From: Nocardioides ungokensis
Lineage (GTDB): Bacteria; Actinomycetota; Actinomycetes; Propionibacteriales; Nocardioidaceae
Length of the DNA: 64,000 nucleotides
NCBI RefSeq assembly: GCF_013466985.1
Contig: NZ_CP059164.1
Span: 939,001-1,003,000, forward strand
Reading direction: 5' to 3'
Shown here: piece by piece, positions 17,060-26,146 of the stretch
Layout of the letters: each line of letters starts with the position of its first letter
Numbering within the stretch: position 1 is the stretch's first letter
Notes under the pieces: generated by a model
What the model was told of the DNA's origin: nothing
Database searches by the model: none
Seen by the model: only the letters and a program-made list of their open reading frames with translations
Position numbers and translations under genes: made by a program

Positions 17060-17291
17060 GGCTCCTCCGACGGGTCCGGTCCGCCGCGACCAACCGGTGT
17101 GTGCGCCGCGTCATGGCGAGAATGCCTTGAGTGGCTCGCCCGGCGTCGTATGGTGGTTCTTCGGAGTACGTCGGGCCGCGGCAGCCCCGGGTCCCAACAT
17201 AAGCCGCTACGAGCGGCCACGCGCCGTGAGGCGCTCCCGGTCCGGCGTACTCCTCCTTCTCCACCTCAGCCGGTCTCCTAGGCTCCTCGTC
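17060..17291. other. Intergenic gap, nothing recognised
   Basis: 232 bp between the hypothetical gene and the PemK-like gene. I see no RNA gene and no convincing promoter. A short reading frame at 17099-17281 has no start signal or family features. Confidence 0.4.
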
Positions 17292-17756
17292 ATGGTGAGA
17301 CTCCGGGACCTCCGTTCGCTCCTCCGTCCGAGGCGGGCCGGCCGGGCCCCGGGGCGCCGGGACACGCTCGGCTACGCCCCACGGGCTGACGGCCGTGCCG
17401 ACGTCGGCGAGGTCGTCTGGGCCTGGGTGCCCTACGAGGAGAACGACGGGCGCGGCAAGGACCGCCCGGTGCTGCTGGTCGGGCAGCGACGGTCGGCGCG
17501 CGGGTTCCAGTGGCTCGGCCTGATGCTGACCAGCAAGGACCACGACCGTGACGCTGCCGACGAGGCGCGCTGGGGTCGGCAGTGGATGGACGTCGGGACC
17601 GGGGACTGGGACCGCGAGCGCCGGCCCAGCGAGGTGCGGCTCGACCGGCTCATCGTGCTGGAGCCCGACGCGGTCCGCCGCGAGGGGGCCGCGCTGGACC
17701 GGGCGACGTTCGACGAGGTGGTCAGGGCCGCGAGCGCGCTGCACGCGCTCGGCTGA
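17292..17756 (+). CDS. PemK/MazF-family protein, no antitoxin beside it
   Basis: A 154-residue protein whose second half matches the PemK/MazF endoribonuclease fold: GEVVWAWVPYEENDGRGKDRPVLLVGQ, the usual first strand set with the DxGKDRPVLV-like motif, then LMLTSKDHD and SEVRLDRLIVLEP. The first 40 residues are very basic (RLRDLRSLLRPRRAGRAPGRR) and absent from typical toxins. No small antitoxin gene lies upstream or downstream: the upstream gap has no plausible gene and the next gene is a convergent lipoprotein. It may be a solitary toxin-like protein with another role. ATG 17292 is chosen as the first in-frame start. Confidence 0.75.
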   Translation: MVRLRDLRSLLRPRRAGRAPGRRDTLGYAPRADGRADVGEVVWAWVPYEENDGRGKDRPVLLVGQRRSARGFQWLGLMLTSKDHDRDAADEARWGRQWMDVGTGDWDRERRPSEVRLDRLIVLEPDAVRREGAALDRATFDEVVRAASALHALG

Positions 17757-17784
17757 GCAGCGGGCACCGGGGCCGAGCGACCCC

Positions 17785-18600
17785 TCAGGCGAAGGTGCGG
17801 GAGATCCGGCGCACCGCCGCCCGCGCCGGGGCGCGGTGGTCGGGGTAGTCCGCCGAGGGCGCGGTGATCTCGACCAGGCACAGGTAGGCGCCGTGGGCGA
17901 CGATCCCGAGGTCGGCGGTGCGCGCCCGGCGCGGGGTGGCGCCGTACGTCGCGCGGTAGTGCTCGCCGGCACCGGACACGACGTCCACGTCACGCATCGG
18001 CCCGACCTCGGCCTCGCAGTCCTCGCGCCACGACCGGAGCACCTCGCGGGCCCGCCACGCGGACTTGGCGTCGGCGAACCGGGCCACCACCTGGGTCGCC
18101 GCGCGACCGTTCTCGTCCTGGGGGTCCACGTAGGTACGGCGCACGGCGCTCACCGCCCCGATGGTCTGCAGCGAGGTCTTCTGGCAGGCGCCCACGCCTC
18201 CGGAGGTCTCCGGGCCGGTGTCGCCGACGGTCCAGCCGCCCTCGGTGCCCGGTGTCATGTCCGGCATGTCCTCGGCGGCGAGCAGGTGCGCCTCCAGCGC
18301 CGCCGGCCGGGCATTCCCGCTTGGTGCGATCGCCTGGCGCCCGCTCCGCGACGGGCGCGCCGTCGCGGTCCGTGTCGGGGCGGTCCGTGTCGGGGCGGAC
18401 GAGGGGGACGACTCGACGCCCGACTGTGGGGTCGGGGAGGCGTCCCGGGACTGCCCGGAGGGGGCATCCCCCTGCCGCTGCAGGCGTGCCGACGCGGTCG
18501 AGGGCTGGTCCGCGGACCCGGAGGTGCCGCACCCGCCGGCGACCAGGGCCAGTGCCACTAGGGGCAGCAGGGGACGGAGCGAGCGCGTGGGCCGGATCAC
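17785..18600 (-). CDS. Secreted lipoprotein of unknown function
   Basis: A 271-residue protein with a type II signal peptide: basic start, hydrophobic stretch and lipobox AGGC with Cys24. A Ser/Thr/Pro-rich linker of about 70 residues follows, with a repeated RTAPTRTA segment, then a folded domain (ALEAHLLAAEDMPDM to the end) resembling PknH-sensor or LpqN-like extracellular lipoprotein domains by general look, with two cysteines (ACQKT and EDCEAE) that could form a disulphide. The GTG at 18600 is chosen because it places the basic n-region correctly; the ATG at 18645 would add 15 hydrophilic residues. It is convergent with the PemK-like gene. Confidence 0.75.
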   Translation of the reverse strand: MIRPTRSLRPLLPLVALALVAGGCGTSGSADQPSTASARLQRQGDAPSGQSRDASPTPQSGVESSPSSAPTRTAPTRTATARPSRSGRQAIAPSGNARPAALEAHLLAAEDMPDMTPGTEGGWTVGDTGPETSGGVGACQKTSLQTIGAVSAVRRTYVDPQDENGRAATQVVARFADAKSAWRAREVLRSWREDCEAEVGPMRDVDVVSGAGEHYRATYGATPRRARTADLGIVAHGAYLCLVEITAPSADYPDHRAPARAAVRRISRTFA

Positions 18601-18760
18601 GCACTGATCGTAGGGATCGGGAGGCCGCCGACGGCGGTGCGACATGCCCCCCGCGGGTTACTTGCCGGTCGGTAAGGTAGTGCCCCGTGGCGCTCCCCCG
18701 CGGGAGGCGCCTCAGGCGACACGTGACCAGCGAGTCGGACGAGGGTGTGAAGGGGTGCAG

Positions 18761-20161
18761 GTGAGGGTGCGTCGCAGGTCAGGGGTGGTCGCTGCGACCG
18801 CGATCATCATGAGCCTGCCGCTGTTGTGCGGGGCGTTGACGGGCTGCGACGACGGCGGCGCACAGCCCGGGCCGACCCTGCGCAGCGGCAGCACGGAGCC
18901 GAGCGCCCCGAAGGCCCAGCTCACGTTCGGCGTCTACGGGCCGAAGGACGAGACCAGCGAGTTCCAGGGCGTGGTCGACAGCTTCAACGCCCAGTCCGCG
19001 GAGAGCCGGGTCCGGCTGCACACGTGGTCCAGCCACGGCGCCATGATGGCGGACCTCCGCTCCGGCGGTGGTCCGGCGTCACACCTGCCCGACATCTTCA
19101 TGGCCTCGCGCAGCGACCTCAGGTGGCTGCAGGGCAAGCACCTCACCCAGCCGGTCGACGAGCTGCTCGACGAGCGTGGCATCGACTTCGGTGACGGCTA
19201 CTCGCGTGACGCCCTCGAGGCGTTCAGCGCCGACAACCGCTGCAGTGCATGCCGTACTCGATCTCGCCGATGGTCATCTACTACAACACCAGGCTGGTCG
19301 ACTTCGCGAAGATGAGGGCGCGCGGGCCTCTCCGCCCCGGACCCGGCGAGCTCCAGCCCGCGCTGGACCTTCGACCAGTTCACCGCCGCGGCGCAGTTCG
19401 CCACCCGGCCGCGGAAGGGCACCCGAGGTGTCTACATCGCGCCGACGCTGACCGGGCTGGCGCCGTTCATCTACTCCGGCGGCGGCAAGATCTTCGACGA
19501 CGAGTCCGCGCCCACCACCCTCGCCTTCTCCGACGACAGCACGCAGGGCGCGCTGCAGCGCACCCTGCCGCTGCTGCGCGATCCGCACGTCACCCTGACC
19601 CAGGACCAGCTGGCGAAGGCCTCGCCGATGCAGTGGTTCGAGCGCGGGCGGCTCGGCATGATCGCCGGCTACCGGTCGATGGTGCCCGCGCTCCGGCAGG
19701 TGCCGGGGCTGAGCTTCGACGTGATGCCGATGCCCACCCTGGACAGCTGGTCCACCGTCGGTGACATCAGCGGGCTGTGCCTGTCGGCCCGGGCGGCCAG
19801 CACCCCGGAGGCCGCGGACTTCCTGGTCCAGGCCTCGAGCGCGAAGTCGGTCGGGCGGGTCGTCCGGTCCGGCTACCTGGTGCCGGCCAACCTCGAGGCC
19901 GCCTCCTCCGACGACTTCCTGCAGCCCGGGCGGCTGCCGGAGCACGCGGCGGTGTTCAACAGCAGCGTCCGAACGCTCCACCTGAACCCGCTGATCGACT
20001 CGGGCCCGCAGCTCGAGCAGGCGGTCTCGGGCAGCCTCCAGGACCTCCTGAACGTGCCCGTGCTCGACCTCCCCGCCCTCGGCGAGCAGATCGACGCCGA
20101 GTCGCGCAGCGTGCTGGCGCCGGGGGGCGCCTCCGACAGCCCGACCCCGAGCGGCGGCTAG
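18761..20161 (+). CDS. Extracellular solute-binding lipoprotein of an ABC transporter (two frame breaks)
   Basis: Family 1 solute-binding protein, about 465 residues. Seen: signal peptide with lipobox LTGC, then QLTFGVYGPKDETSEFQGVVDSFN, the usual first strand and helix, DIFMASRSDLRWL, PYSISPMVIYYN, WTFDQFTAAAQFA, GGGKIFDD, RLGMIAGYRS and a C-terminal helix set. The frame changes near 19240 (DNR-LQCMPYS, one base missing) and near 19327 (KMRARG-LSAPDP, one extra or two missing). No permease or ATPase genes are adjacent, so the partner transporter is elsewhere. GTG 18761 is chosen for its AAGGGG; 18755 and 18767 are alternatives. The substrate, probably a sugar, is not determined. Confidence 0.78.
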
Positions 20162-20168
20162 AGCGGGA

Positions 20169-21548
20169 TCAGGCCTCCGGCGACGGGTCGTCCGGCGACC
20201 CGTCCGCCTGCGGGTGGACCGGAGCGGCATCGGCCTCGAGGACGGCGCTGGTCAGGACCGGCGCGGCGAGCCCGATCTGCCAGCTGCGTGCGCCGTACGC
20301 CGCCAGCTGGGCCGCGATCTCGTCGAGCAGGGTCCCCGGCTCGCGGGTCCGCGGGGGCGTCCACAGCGTGCGGCGCAGGTAGTCGGGGGTCAGCAGGTTC
20401 TCCACCGGCATGCCGTGCTGCTCGGCGATCACGCCCATCTGCGCGCGGGCGAGCTGCAGGCGCTTCGCGGCCACCGGGTCCTTCTCGGCCCAGGCGCGGG
20501 GGAGCGGGGGACCGTCGCCCCGGGGTGAGCGGGTGGGGAGGTCGTCCTCGGCCATCTCCTGCACGTCGCGCAGGGCGGCCACCCAGCGGCTCGCGTACCG
20601 CTCGGCGCCGCGGCCGTGGAAGCCCCGGGTCTTGAGCAGGGCCCCTCGGTCGGCCGGCATCGCCTGGGCCGCCGCCACGATGGCCGAGTCGGGGATGATC
20701 CGGCCCGGGGTCACGTCGCGCTGCTCCGCGATCTGGTCACGGGTCTCCCACAGCGCGCGGACCGCGCCGAGGGCGCGACGCCCGCGGACCCGGTGCAGAC
20801 CCGAGGTGCGTCGCCAGGCATCGACCCGGGCGGCGGGTTCGAACCCGCGCAGTGCGTCGAACTCCTGGCGGGCCCAGTCGTCCTTGCCGGCGGCGACCAG
20901 CTCCGCGGCCAGGGCGTCACGCAGCTCCACGAGCACCTCGACGTCCAGCGCGGCGTAGTCGAGCCACGGCTCGGGCAGCGGGCGGGTGGACCAGTCGACG
21001 GCGGAGTGCTCCTTGGCGAGCCGGAAGCCGAGCAGCGTCTCGACCAGTGTCGCCAGGCCGACGCGGGGGTAGCCCAGCAGCCGGCCGGCGAGCTCGGTGT
21101 CGAACAGGATGGTCGGGCGCAGCCCCACCTCGGCCAGGCACGGCAGGTCCTGGGTGGCGGCGTGCAGGATCCACTCGGTGCCCTCGAGGGCCTCCTGGAG
21201 GGGGGCGAGGGAGACGAAGGCGATCGGGTCGACGAGCGCGGTCCCGGCGCCCTCGCGGCGCAGCTGGATCAGGTAGGCCCGCGAGGAGTAGCGGTAGCCC
21301 GAGGCGCGCTCCGCGTCGATCGCCACCGGGCCGGACCCGGCGGCGAGCGCGGCGCAGTAGTCGCGCAGCGCCGGCTCGGTCTCGATGACGGGTGGCAGGC
21401 CGTCGCGCAGGGTCAGCAGCGGCTTGTCCACTGCCTCCGTCGGCTGCTGGTCCCCCTGCTCGTCGCGGGGCTGCTCGACGGGCGCCTGCTCGACGGAGGA
21501 CGGGTCCTCGGGAGGCTGGTCGTCGGAGGGTGCAGCGAGGGGGGCCAT
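20169..21548 (-). CDS. rnd: Ribonuclease D (HRDC domain)
   Basis: 3'-to-5' exoribonuclease of the DEDD family, 459 residues, for tRNA/RNA 3' processing. Seen: Exo I AIDAERA with D-x-[11 protein letters not shown] as Exo [19 protein letters not shown], and Exo [13 protein letters not shown] (Y-x3-D); a C-terminal HRDC domain spans about residues 260-340. A charged Gln/Asp/Glu-rich N-terminal extension of about 45 residues precedes the nuclease. It lies five bases downstream of the DUF3000 gene on the same strand, so they form an operon. Convergent with the solute-binding protein. Confidence 0.92.
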   Translation of the reverse strand: MAPLAAPSDDQPPEDPSSVEQAPVEQPRDEQGDQQPTEAVDKPLLTLRDGLPPVIETEPALRDYCAALAAGSGPVAIDAERASGYRYSSRAYLIQLRREGAGTALVDPIAFVSLAPLQEALEGTEWILHAATQDLPCLAEVGLRPTILFDTELAGRLLGYPRVGLATLVETLLGFRLAKEHSAVDWSTRPLPEPWLDYAALDVEVLVELRDALAAELVAAGKDDWARQEFDALRGFEPAARVDAWRRTSGLHRVRGRRALGAVRALWETRDQIAEQRDVTPGRIIPDSAIVAAAQAMPADRGALLKTRGFHGRGAERYASRWVAALRDVQEMAEDDLPTRSPRGDGPPLPRAWAEKDPVAAKRLQLARAQMGVIAEQHGMPVENLLTPDYLRRTLWTPPRTREPGTLLDEIAAQLAAYGARSWQIGLAAPVLTSAVLEADAAPVHPQADGSPDDPSPEA

Positions 21549-21553
21549 GGAGG

Positions 21554-22192
21554 TCAGTGTGCCGAACCCCGCTGGCCGCGGCGGCTGGGCATCACCGTCA
21601 CGCCCTCGGGGACCGGCGGGAGGCCCACCGCGGTGCACAGCAGCTCGCCCCACGCCTCGACGTGCGGGGCCAGGTCGAGCGGGACTCCGGGGGCGGCCTT
21701 CGGGTCGGGTTGCGGCGACCACGAGGCCCGGATCTCGAGCTGGGCGGTGCCGCCCTCGTCGGACATGCCGCCGAAGCTCTCGGTCGCGACCCGGGTCACG
21801 GTGCCGGACGCGGCGGCGAACGTCGCGCCGTGCGCGTCGAGCGCCTCGGTCAGCCACGACCAGCCGACGGCGGCGAGCAGCGGGTCGGTGATCAGCTCGG
21901 GGTCGATCTCCGCGCGGGTGTAGGCCACCAGGCGGAACGTGCCCTCCCAGGCGTCGTTGCCCGCCGGGTCGTGCAGCAGGATGATCCGGCCGGTGCCGAC
22001 GTCGATGTCGTCGACCGTCACGTCGGCCGACAGTGCCGAGGCGTACGGGGCGATCCGCTGCGGCGCCGGCATCTCCTCGCAGAAGACCTCGGGGCGCAGA
22101 CGTGCCGCATGCATGCTGTTCACAGCCTCCCGGAACTCCGGGGGGACAGCGCCCGCACCCGTTCCCGGGTGCGTCTCCTGACGGACGACCAT
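21554..22192 (-). CDS. DUF3000 domain protein
   Basis: A 212-residue cytosolic protein of an actinobacteria-restricted family, usually found next to rnd and hemE as here. Seen: [24 protein letters not shown], the characteristic start, then [19 protein letters not shown] and [14 protein letters not shown]. No catalytic motif is known. It is divergent from hemE across 70 bp and only five bases upstream of rnd. Function is unknown; conserved linkage to heme synthesis and RNase D is the only clue. Confidence 0.85.
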   Translation of the reverse strand: MVVRQETHPGTGAGAVPPEFREAVNSMHAARLRPEVFCEEMPAPQRIAPYASALSADVTVDDIDVGTGRIILLHDPAGNDAWEGTFRLVAYTRAEIDPELITDPLLAAVGWSWLTEALDAHGATFAAASGTVTRVATESFGGMSDEGGTAQLEIRASWSPQPDPKAAPGVPLDLAPHVEAWGELLCTAVGLPPVPEGVTVMPSRRGQRGSAH

Positions 22193-22262
22193 GTGTTCAC
22201 AGTAGGTCGGTCGCCCGCTGTCGATGTGCGAACACGCCGACTGACCTGCGAGGATTCGCCGG

Positions 22263-23299
22263 GTGAGCAGCCGACCCGAACTCTCCGAGAGCGCGTTCCT
22301 CAAGGCCGCGCGCGGCGAGCCCGTGCCCCACACGCCGGTCTGGTACATGCGGCAGGCCGGTCGATCGCTGCCGGAGTACCTGCGCGTCCGCGAGGGCGTG
22401 GGGATGCTCGAGTCCTGCATGGACCCGAGCTCGTCGTCGAGATCACCATGCAGCCCGTGCGCCGGTACGGCGTCGACGCGGCCATCTTCTTCTCCGACAT
22501 CGTGCTGCCGCTCAAGGCGGTCGGGGTCGACCTCGACATCAAGCCGGGCATCGGTCCCGTGGTGGCCGAGCCGTCCGCACGCTCGCCGACGTCGAGGCCA
22601 TCCCCGACCTGACGCCCGAGCACGTTCCCTTCATCACCGAGGCGGTCCGCGGCCTTGTCGGGGAGCTCGGCGGCACCCCGCTCATCGGGTTCGCCGGTGC
22701 CCCGTTCACGGTCGCGTCGTACCTCGTCGAGGGCGGTCCCTCCAAGGAGCACGCGCGCACCAAGGCGATGATGTTCGGCGCCCCGGAGGTCTGGGACGCG
22801 CTGATGCGCAAGATCGCCGGCATCGCGGCCGCCTACCTCGAGGTGCAGGTGGCCGCCGGCGCCAGCGCCGTGCAGCTCTTCGACTCCTGGGCCGGTGCTC
22901 TCACCCCGGCGACTACCGCGCGCAGGTGATGCCGCACTCGGCGGCCGTGCTCGAGCGAGCGGGCGCGCTGGGCGTGCCGCGCATCCACTTCGGGTGGGCA
23001 CCTCCAACCTGCTCTCCCTCATGGGCGAGGCCGGAGCCGACATCGTCGGTGTCGACTGGCGGATGCCGCTCGCCGACGCGATCCCGCTGGTCGGCGACCG
23101 CGCGGTGCAGGGCAACCTCGACCCGACGCTGGTGTTCGCACCCACGGACGTGATGACGGCGCGCGCCGCCGAGGTGATCGAGGCCGGTCGCGCCGCGCGC
23201 GGCCACATCTTCAACCTCGGCCACGGGGTCATCCCCTCGACCGACCCCGACCAGCTCAAGCGGCTGACGGAGTTCGTGCAGTCCTACCCGGTGGCCTAG
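22263..23299 (+). CDS. hemE: Uroporphyrinogen decarboxylase (four frame breaks)
   Basis: Decarboxylates uroporphyrinogen III to coproporphyrinogen III in heme synthesis. Seen in order: [100 protein letters not shown], all conserved active-site segments of the full-length 345-residue enzyme. They lie in successive frames: breaks near 22425, 22575, 22905 and 22996 each need one missing base (restoring DPELVVEI, EPVRTLAD, LTPGDYRA and HFGVGTSN). Four losses in an enzyme needed for heme, with all motifs intact, argue for sequence error rather than decay. The GTG start at 22263 is divergent from DUF3000. Its stop overlaps the convergent NYN gene stop. Confidence 0.9.
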
Positions 23300-24081
23300 G
23301 ACTTCTTGGCGGCCTGTGCCCGTCGGGCCGGGGACTTCCTGGCCGTCTTCTTCGTGGCGCCCTTCGCGGGACCGCTGGGGCGGAGCCGGACCCGCACCGG
23401 CTCGCCCTGGGACTGCGCGACCTCCACGTAGTCCTGGGCGCGAGCGAGCTCCACGAGCTTGGGCCAGCCGTAGTTGCGCGAGTCGAAGGACGGGTTGTTC
23501 CGGCTGATGTGGCTGCCCACCGCGGACAGCGTCGTCCAGCCGTCGTCGTGGGAGGTGGAGTCGATCGCGGCCACCAGGATCCGGCGCAGGTCCGGCAGCG
23601 GGGCGGCCTCCTCGTCGGGCTCGTCGGGTTCGCCGGCGCTCTCCCGGCTGTCGAGGACCTCGAGGTAGATGAACCGGTCGCAGGCCGCCACGAGCGACTC
23701 GGGGGTACGCCGCCGGCCGAGCCCGATCACGGTCTGGCCCGACTCACGCAGCCGGGTCGCGAGCCGGGTGAAGTCGCTGTCGCTGGAGACGATCGCGAAG
23801 CCGTCGAGGTTGCCGGAGTAGAGCAGGTCCATCGCGTCGATGATCAGCGCCGAGTCGGTGGAGTTCTTGCCCTTCGTGTAGGAGAACTGCTGGATCGGCT
23901 GGACCGCGTGGCGGTGCAGCTCCTCCTTCCACGGGGCCAGCTGCTGGGTGGTCCAGTCGCCGTAGGCGCGCTTGACGGTCGGTACGCCGTACTTGGCCAG
24001 CTCCTCGAGCAGCGCGCTCAGGCTGGTGGCCGAGGTGTTGTCGGCGTCGATCAGGACCGCGAGTCGGCTGGAGGCTGGCAC
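23296..24081 (-). CDS. NYN-domain RNase-like protein with C-terminal LOTUS/OST-HTH domain
   Basis: A 261-residue protein with a PIN-like NYN domain (LAVLIDADNTSA, then DSALIIDAMDLLYSG and FAIVSSDSDFTRLA, giving the acidic metal-binding residues) and an OST-HTH/LOTUS-type RNA-binding domain (LRRILVAAIDSTSHDDGWTTLSAVGSHI). The C-terminus is a Lys/Ala/Arg-rich tail. This combination occurs widely in bacteria and suggests RNA cleavage or binding; targets are unknown. The GTG at 24081 is chosen because the domain starts six residues later; 24117 is an alternative GTG. It overlaps the hemE stop by four bases (shared CTAG). Confidence 0.85.
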   Translation of the reverse strand: MPASSRLAVLIDADNTSATSLSALLEELAKYGVPTVKRAYGDWTTQQLAPWKEELHRHAVQPIQQFSYTKGKNSTDSALIIDAMDLLYSGNLDGFAIVSSDSDFTRLATRLRESGQTVIGLGRRRTPESLVAACDRFIYLEVLDSRESAGEPDEPDEEAAPLPDLRRILVAAIDSTSHDDGWTTLSAVGSHISRNNPSFDSRNYGWPKLVELARAQDYVEVAQSQGEPVRVRLRPSGPAKGATKKTARKSPARRAQAAKKS

Positions 24082-24130
24082 GCGGACAGCCTCGCACGGC
24101 CACCTCGCCGGGCGCACGGGTACGCGCAGG

Positions 24131-25063
24131 TCAGGCCGCCGGCGCCGGCGGGACGTGCCTGCGCCGTCGGACCACCCGCAGCAGGGGGAGGGCGATGAGT
24201 CCGAGCACCAGGAGCACCACCGCGAACGGCAGGACGGCGCCCATCACGGTGGCGAGCACCACGGCGACCGCCGTCAGCCCGTGCCAGCCGCCGGAGAGGC
24301 CGGCGAGGAAGCCGGTGCGGTCCTCGTGGTGCGCGGCCACGGGACGGTGCAGGTGGTCGACCTCGACGGTGATCGTGCTGCGCGACGTCTGGTCGGCCAG
24401 GTAGGCGGACCGCTGCTCGAGCGAGTCGAGTGCGGCCTGGCGCTGGGAGAGCTCGGACTCGATCAGCACGATGTCGCGCAGGTTCTCGGCCCTGCCGAGC
24501 AGGGTCTCGACGCGGTGGACACTGCGCCGCTGGGCCTGCAGCCGGGCGCGGGTGTCGATGACCTGGGTCGTCACGTCCTTGGTGTCGGCCTGGGCCCACG
24601 TGAGCTCCCCGACGCCGCGCAGCGCCTGCATGGCCCGGTCGAAGTGGCCGGAGGGGATCCGCAGCACCAGGTGTGCGCTCACGGCGTGGCCGGCGTCGTC
24701 GGACTCGGTGCGGTCGGAGGTCACCTCGCCGCCGTACCGCTGCGCGACGCGGCGTACGTCGCTGCGCGCGGCCGCGACGTCGGCCGCGCGCAGCGACACC
24801 TCGCCCTGGGAGATCTCCTTGCGGGGAGCCAGCGACTGGTCCGGCACGCCGGCCTGCTGGGCGACAGGGGCGGCCCTGCCTGCGGCCGGCGCGCCGGCGG
24901 CGACGCCCGCCCGGTCGCCGGAGACGGAGGAGGCGGTGTCGCTCGTGGAGCCGCCCGAGCCCGAGGAGCAGGCGCTCAGGGTGGCAGCCGGACCGACGAC
25001 CAGGGCGAGGACGGCCAGGGTCGCGAGGGCGAGCCGTCGCGGCGGGAGGAGTCGGGAGGTCAT
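24131..25063 (-). CDS. DUF4349 lipoprotein
   Basis: A 310-residue envelope protein. Seen: signal peptide with lipobox LSAC (Cys about 32), a Ser/Gly/Ala-rich linker, the DUF4349 domain with the coiled-coil segment RLQAQRRSVHRVETLLGRAENLRDIVLIESELSQRQAALDSLEQ (described by position about 195-240), then a membrane helix near 270-298 and a basic end. Such proteins anchor in the membrane at both ends; function is unknown. Its ATG overlaps the LysR stop by four bases, so it is read with the regulator gene, an odd partnership. Confidence 0.8.
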   Translation of the reverse strand: MTSRLLPPRRLALATLAVLALVVGPAATLSACSSGSGGSTSDTASSVSGDRAGVAAGAPAAGRAAPVAQQAGVPDQSLAPRKEISQGEVSLRAADVAAARSDVRRVAQRYGGEVTSDRTESDDAGHAVSAHLVLRIPSGHFDRAMQALRGVGELTWAQADTKDVTTQVIDTRARLQAQRRSVHRVETLLGRAENLRDIVLIESELSQRQAALDSLEQRSAYLADQTSRSTITVEVDHLHRPVAAHHEDRTGFLAGLSGGWHGLTAVAVVLATVMGAVLPFAVVLLVLGLIALPLLRVVRRRRHVPPAPAA

Positions 25064-25998
25064 GCGGGATGGGACGACGGCCCCCGCTCCGAGGTTCCCT
25101 GCCGGTAGTCCCGGGCGTGCGCGACCAGCGCCGCCTGCAGGTCCCGCACCGGGTGGGGGATGCGCTCGCCGCGGCGCTGCCGCAGGACCAGGGTGATGGC
25201 GGTGCGGTCCCCGGAGATCGGGCGGTGGGTGATCAGGCCGGCCCGCTCGAGCGGGTCGCCCACCACGCTGTAGTCGGGCAGCACCGTCACACCGAGGCCC
25301 TCCGCCACCATCACCTTGCCCAGCTCCGCACCGTCGGTCGTCCAGCTCACCGGAGGCATCTCGGTGCCGAACAGCCGGTGCGCGAAGCGGTGCATCAGGT
25401 AGCCCGCGCGCATCGCCACGAACGGCTCGGCACGCAGCCGCTCGATCGTCACCTGGTCCTGGGTCGCCAGGTCGTGGTCGGCGCGGCAGACCACGACCGG
25501 CCGGCCGTGGACGAGGGCCTGGCTGACCAGGTCGGGCGGTGCGTCGTCGCCCTCCAGCACGTTGACCAGGCCGAGGTCGAGGCTGCCGTCGAGCAGCGCC
25601 TGGTTGATCTCGGACTGCTGGGTGTTGATCACCTCGACCGTGGTGGTCGGGTGGGCCGTGCGGAAGTCGGTCAGCGCCGGCGCCAGCAGCGTCGACGTCG
25701 CGGTGCTGACGGTGCCCATCCGGATCACCCGCGTGTTGGTGGCCTGGTCGCCGGCGGCGGTGCGCAGCCGCGCCACGGCCTCGAGCACCTCGACCATGTT
25801 CTGCTGCAGCTCGCGGCCGCGCCGGCTGATCCGGGCGCCCGACCGGTGCCGGTCCAGGAGCGTCACGCCGAGCTCGCGCTCGAGCTTGCTCACCGCCTCG
25901 CTCAGGGCCGGCTGCGACAGGTGCAGGTGCTCGCTCGCGCGCCGCAGCGACCCGTGCTGGGTGACGGCGGCGACGTACTCGAGCTGCTCGATCCGCAC
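25060..25998 (-). CDS. LysR family regulator of the organosulfur cluster
   Basis: A 312-residue LysR-type regulator. Seen: N-terminal winged helix (LEYVAAVTQHGSLRRASEHLHLSQPALSEAVSKLE, about residues 5-39), linker helix and two-lobed effector domain (VIRMGTVSTATSTLLAPAL, LDLGLV, GLGVTVLPDYSVV). The GTG at 25998 has AAGGAG seven bases upstream; an ATG at 26028 would lie inside the large palindrome. It faces a divergent five-gene flavin monooxygenase/transporter operon, so control of that operon is the likely job. Effector possibly a sulfur metabolite, by analogy with CysB/Cbl, but that is inference. Confidence 0.85.
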   Translation of the reverse strand: MRIEQLEYVAAVTQHGSLRRASEHLHLSQPALSEAVSKLERELGVTLLDRHRSGARISRRGRELQQNMVEVLEAVARLRTAAGDQATNTRVIRMGTVSTATSTLLAPALTDFRTAHPTTTVEVINTQQSEINQALLDGSLDLGLVNVLEGDDAPPDLVSQALVHGRPVVVCRADHDLATQDQVTIERLRAEPFVAMRAGYLMHRFAHRLFGTEMPPVSWTTDGAELGKVMVAEGLGVTVLPDYSVVGDPLERAGLITHRPISGDRTAITLVLRQRRGERIPHPVRDLQAALVAHARDYRQGTSERGPSSHPA

Positions 25999-26014
25999 GA
26001 CGGTCTCCTTCCGC

Positions 26015-26041
26015 GGGGTGACAGGCAACGCCTGTCACCCC
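26015..26041. promoter_or_regulatory. Perfect 12-bp inverted repeat between LysR and the monooxygenase operon
   Basis: Arm GGGGTGACAGGC, spacer AAC, then its exact complement. It lies 16 bp upstream of the LysR GTG and 105 bp upstream of the SfnB-like ATG. It is a likely operator, or a hairpin in the LysR mRNA leader. Confidence 0.55.
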
Positions 26042-26146
26042 ATCGACGACTCCGCCCGCGTGGCGGGGCGGTTCGGCTTGAACTGGATCTGAAAGTACAG
26101 CAACATGCTCGACATAAGCGATCTAAGGACTGGAGGGCACGACGTC

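Noticed and set aside
22263..23299. hemE as a pseudogene
   Set aside because: Four breaks but every active-site segment is intact, and heme synthesis genes hemY and hemQ are otherwise present. Sequence error is the simpler reading.
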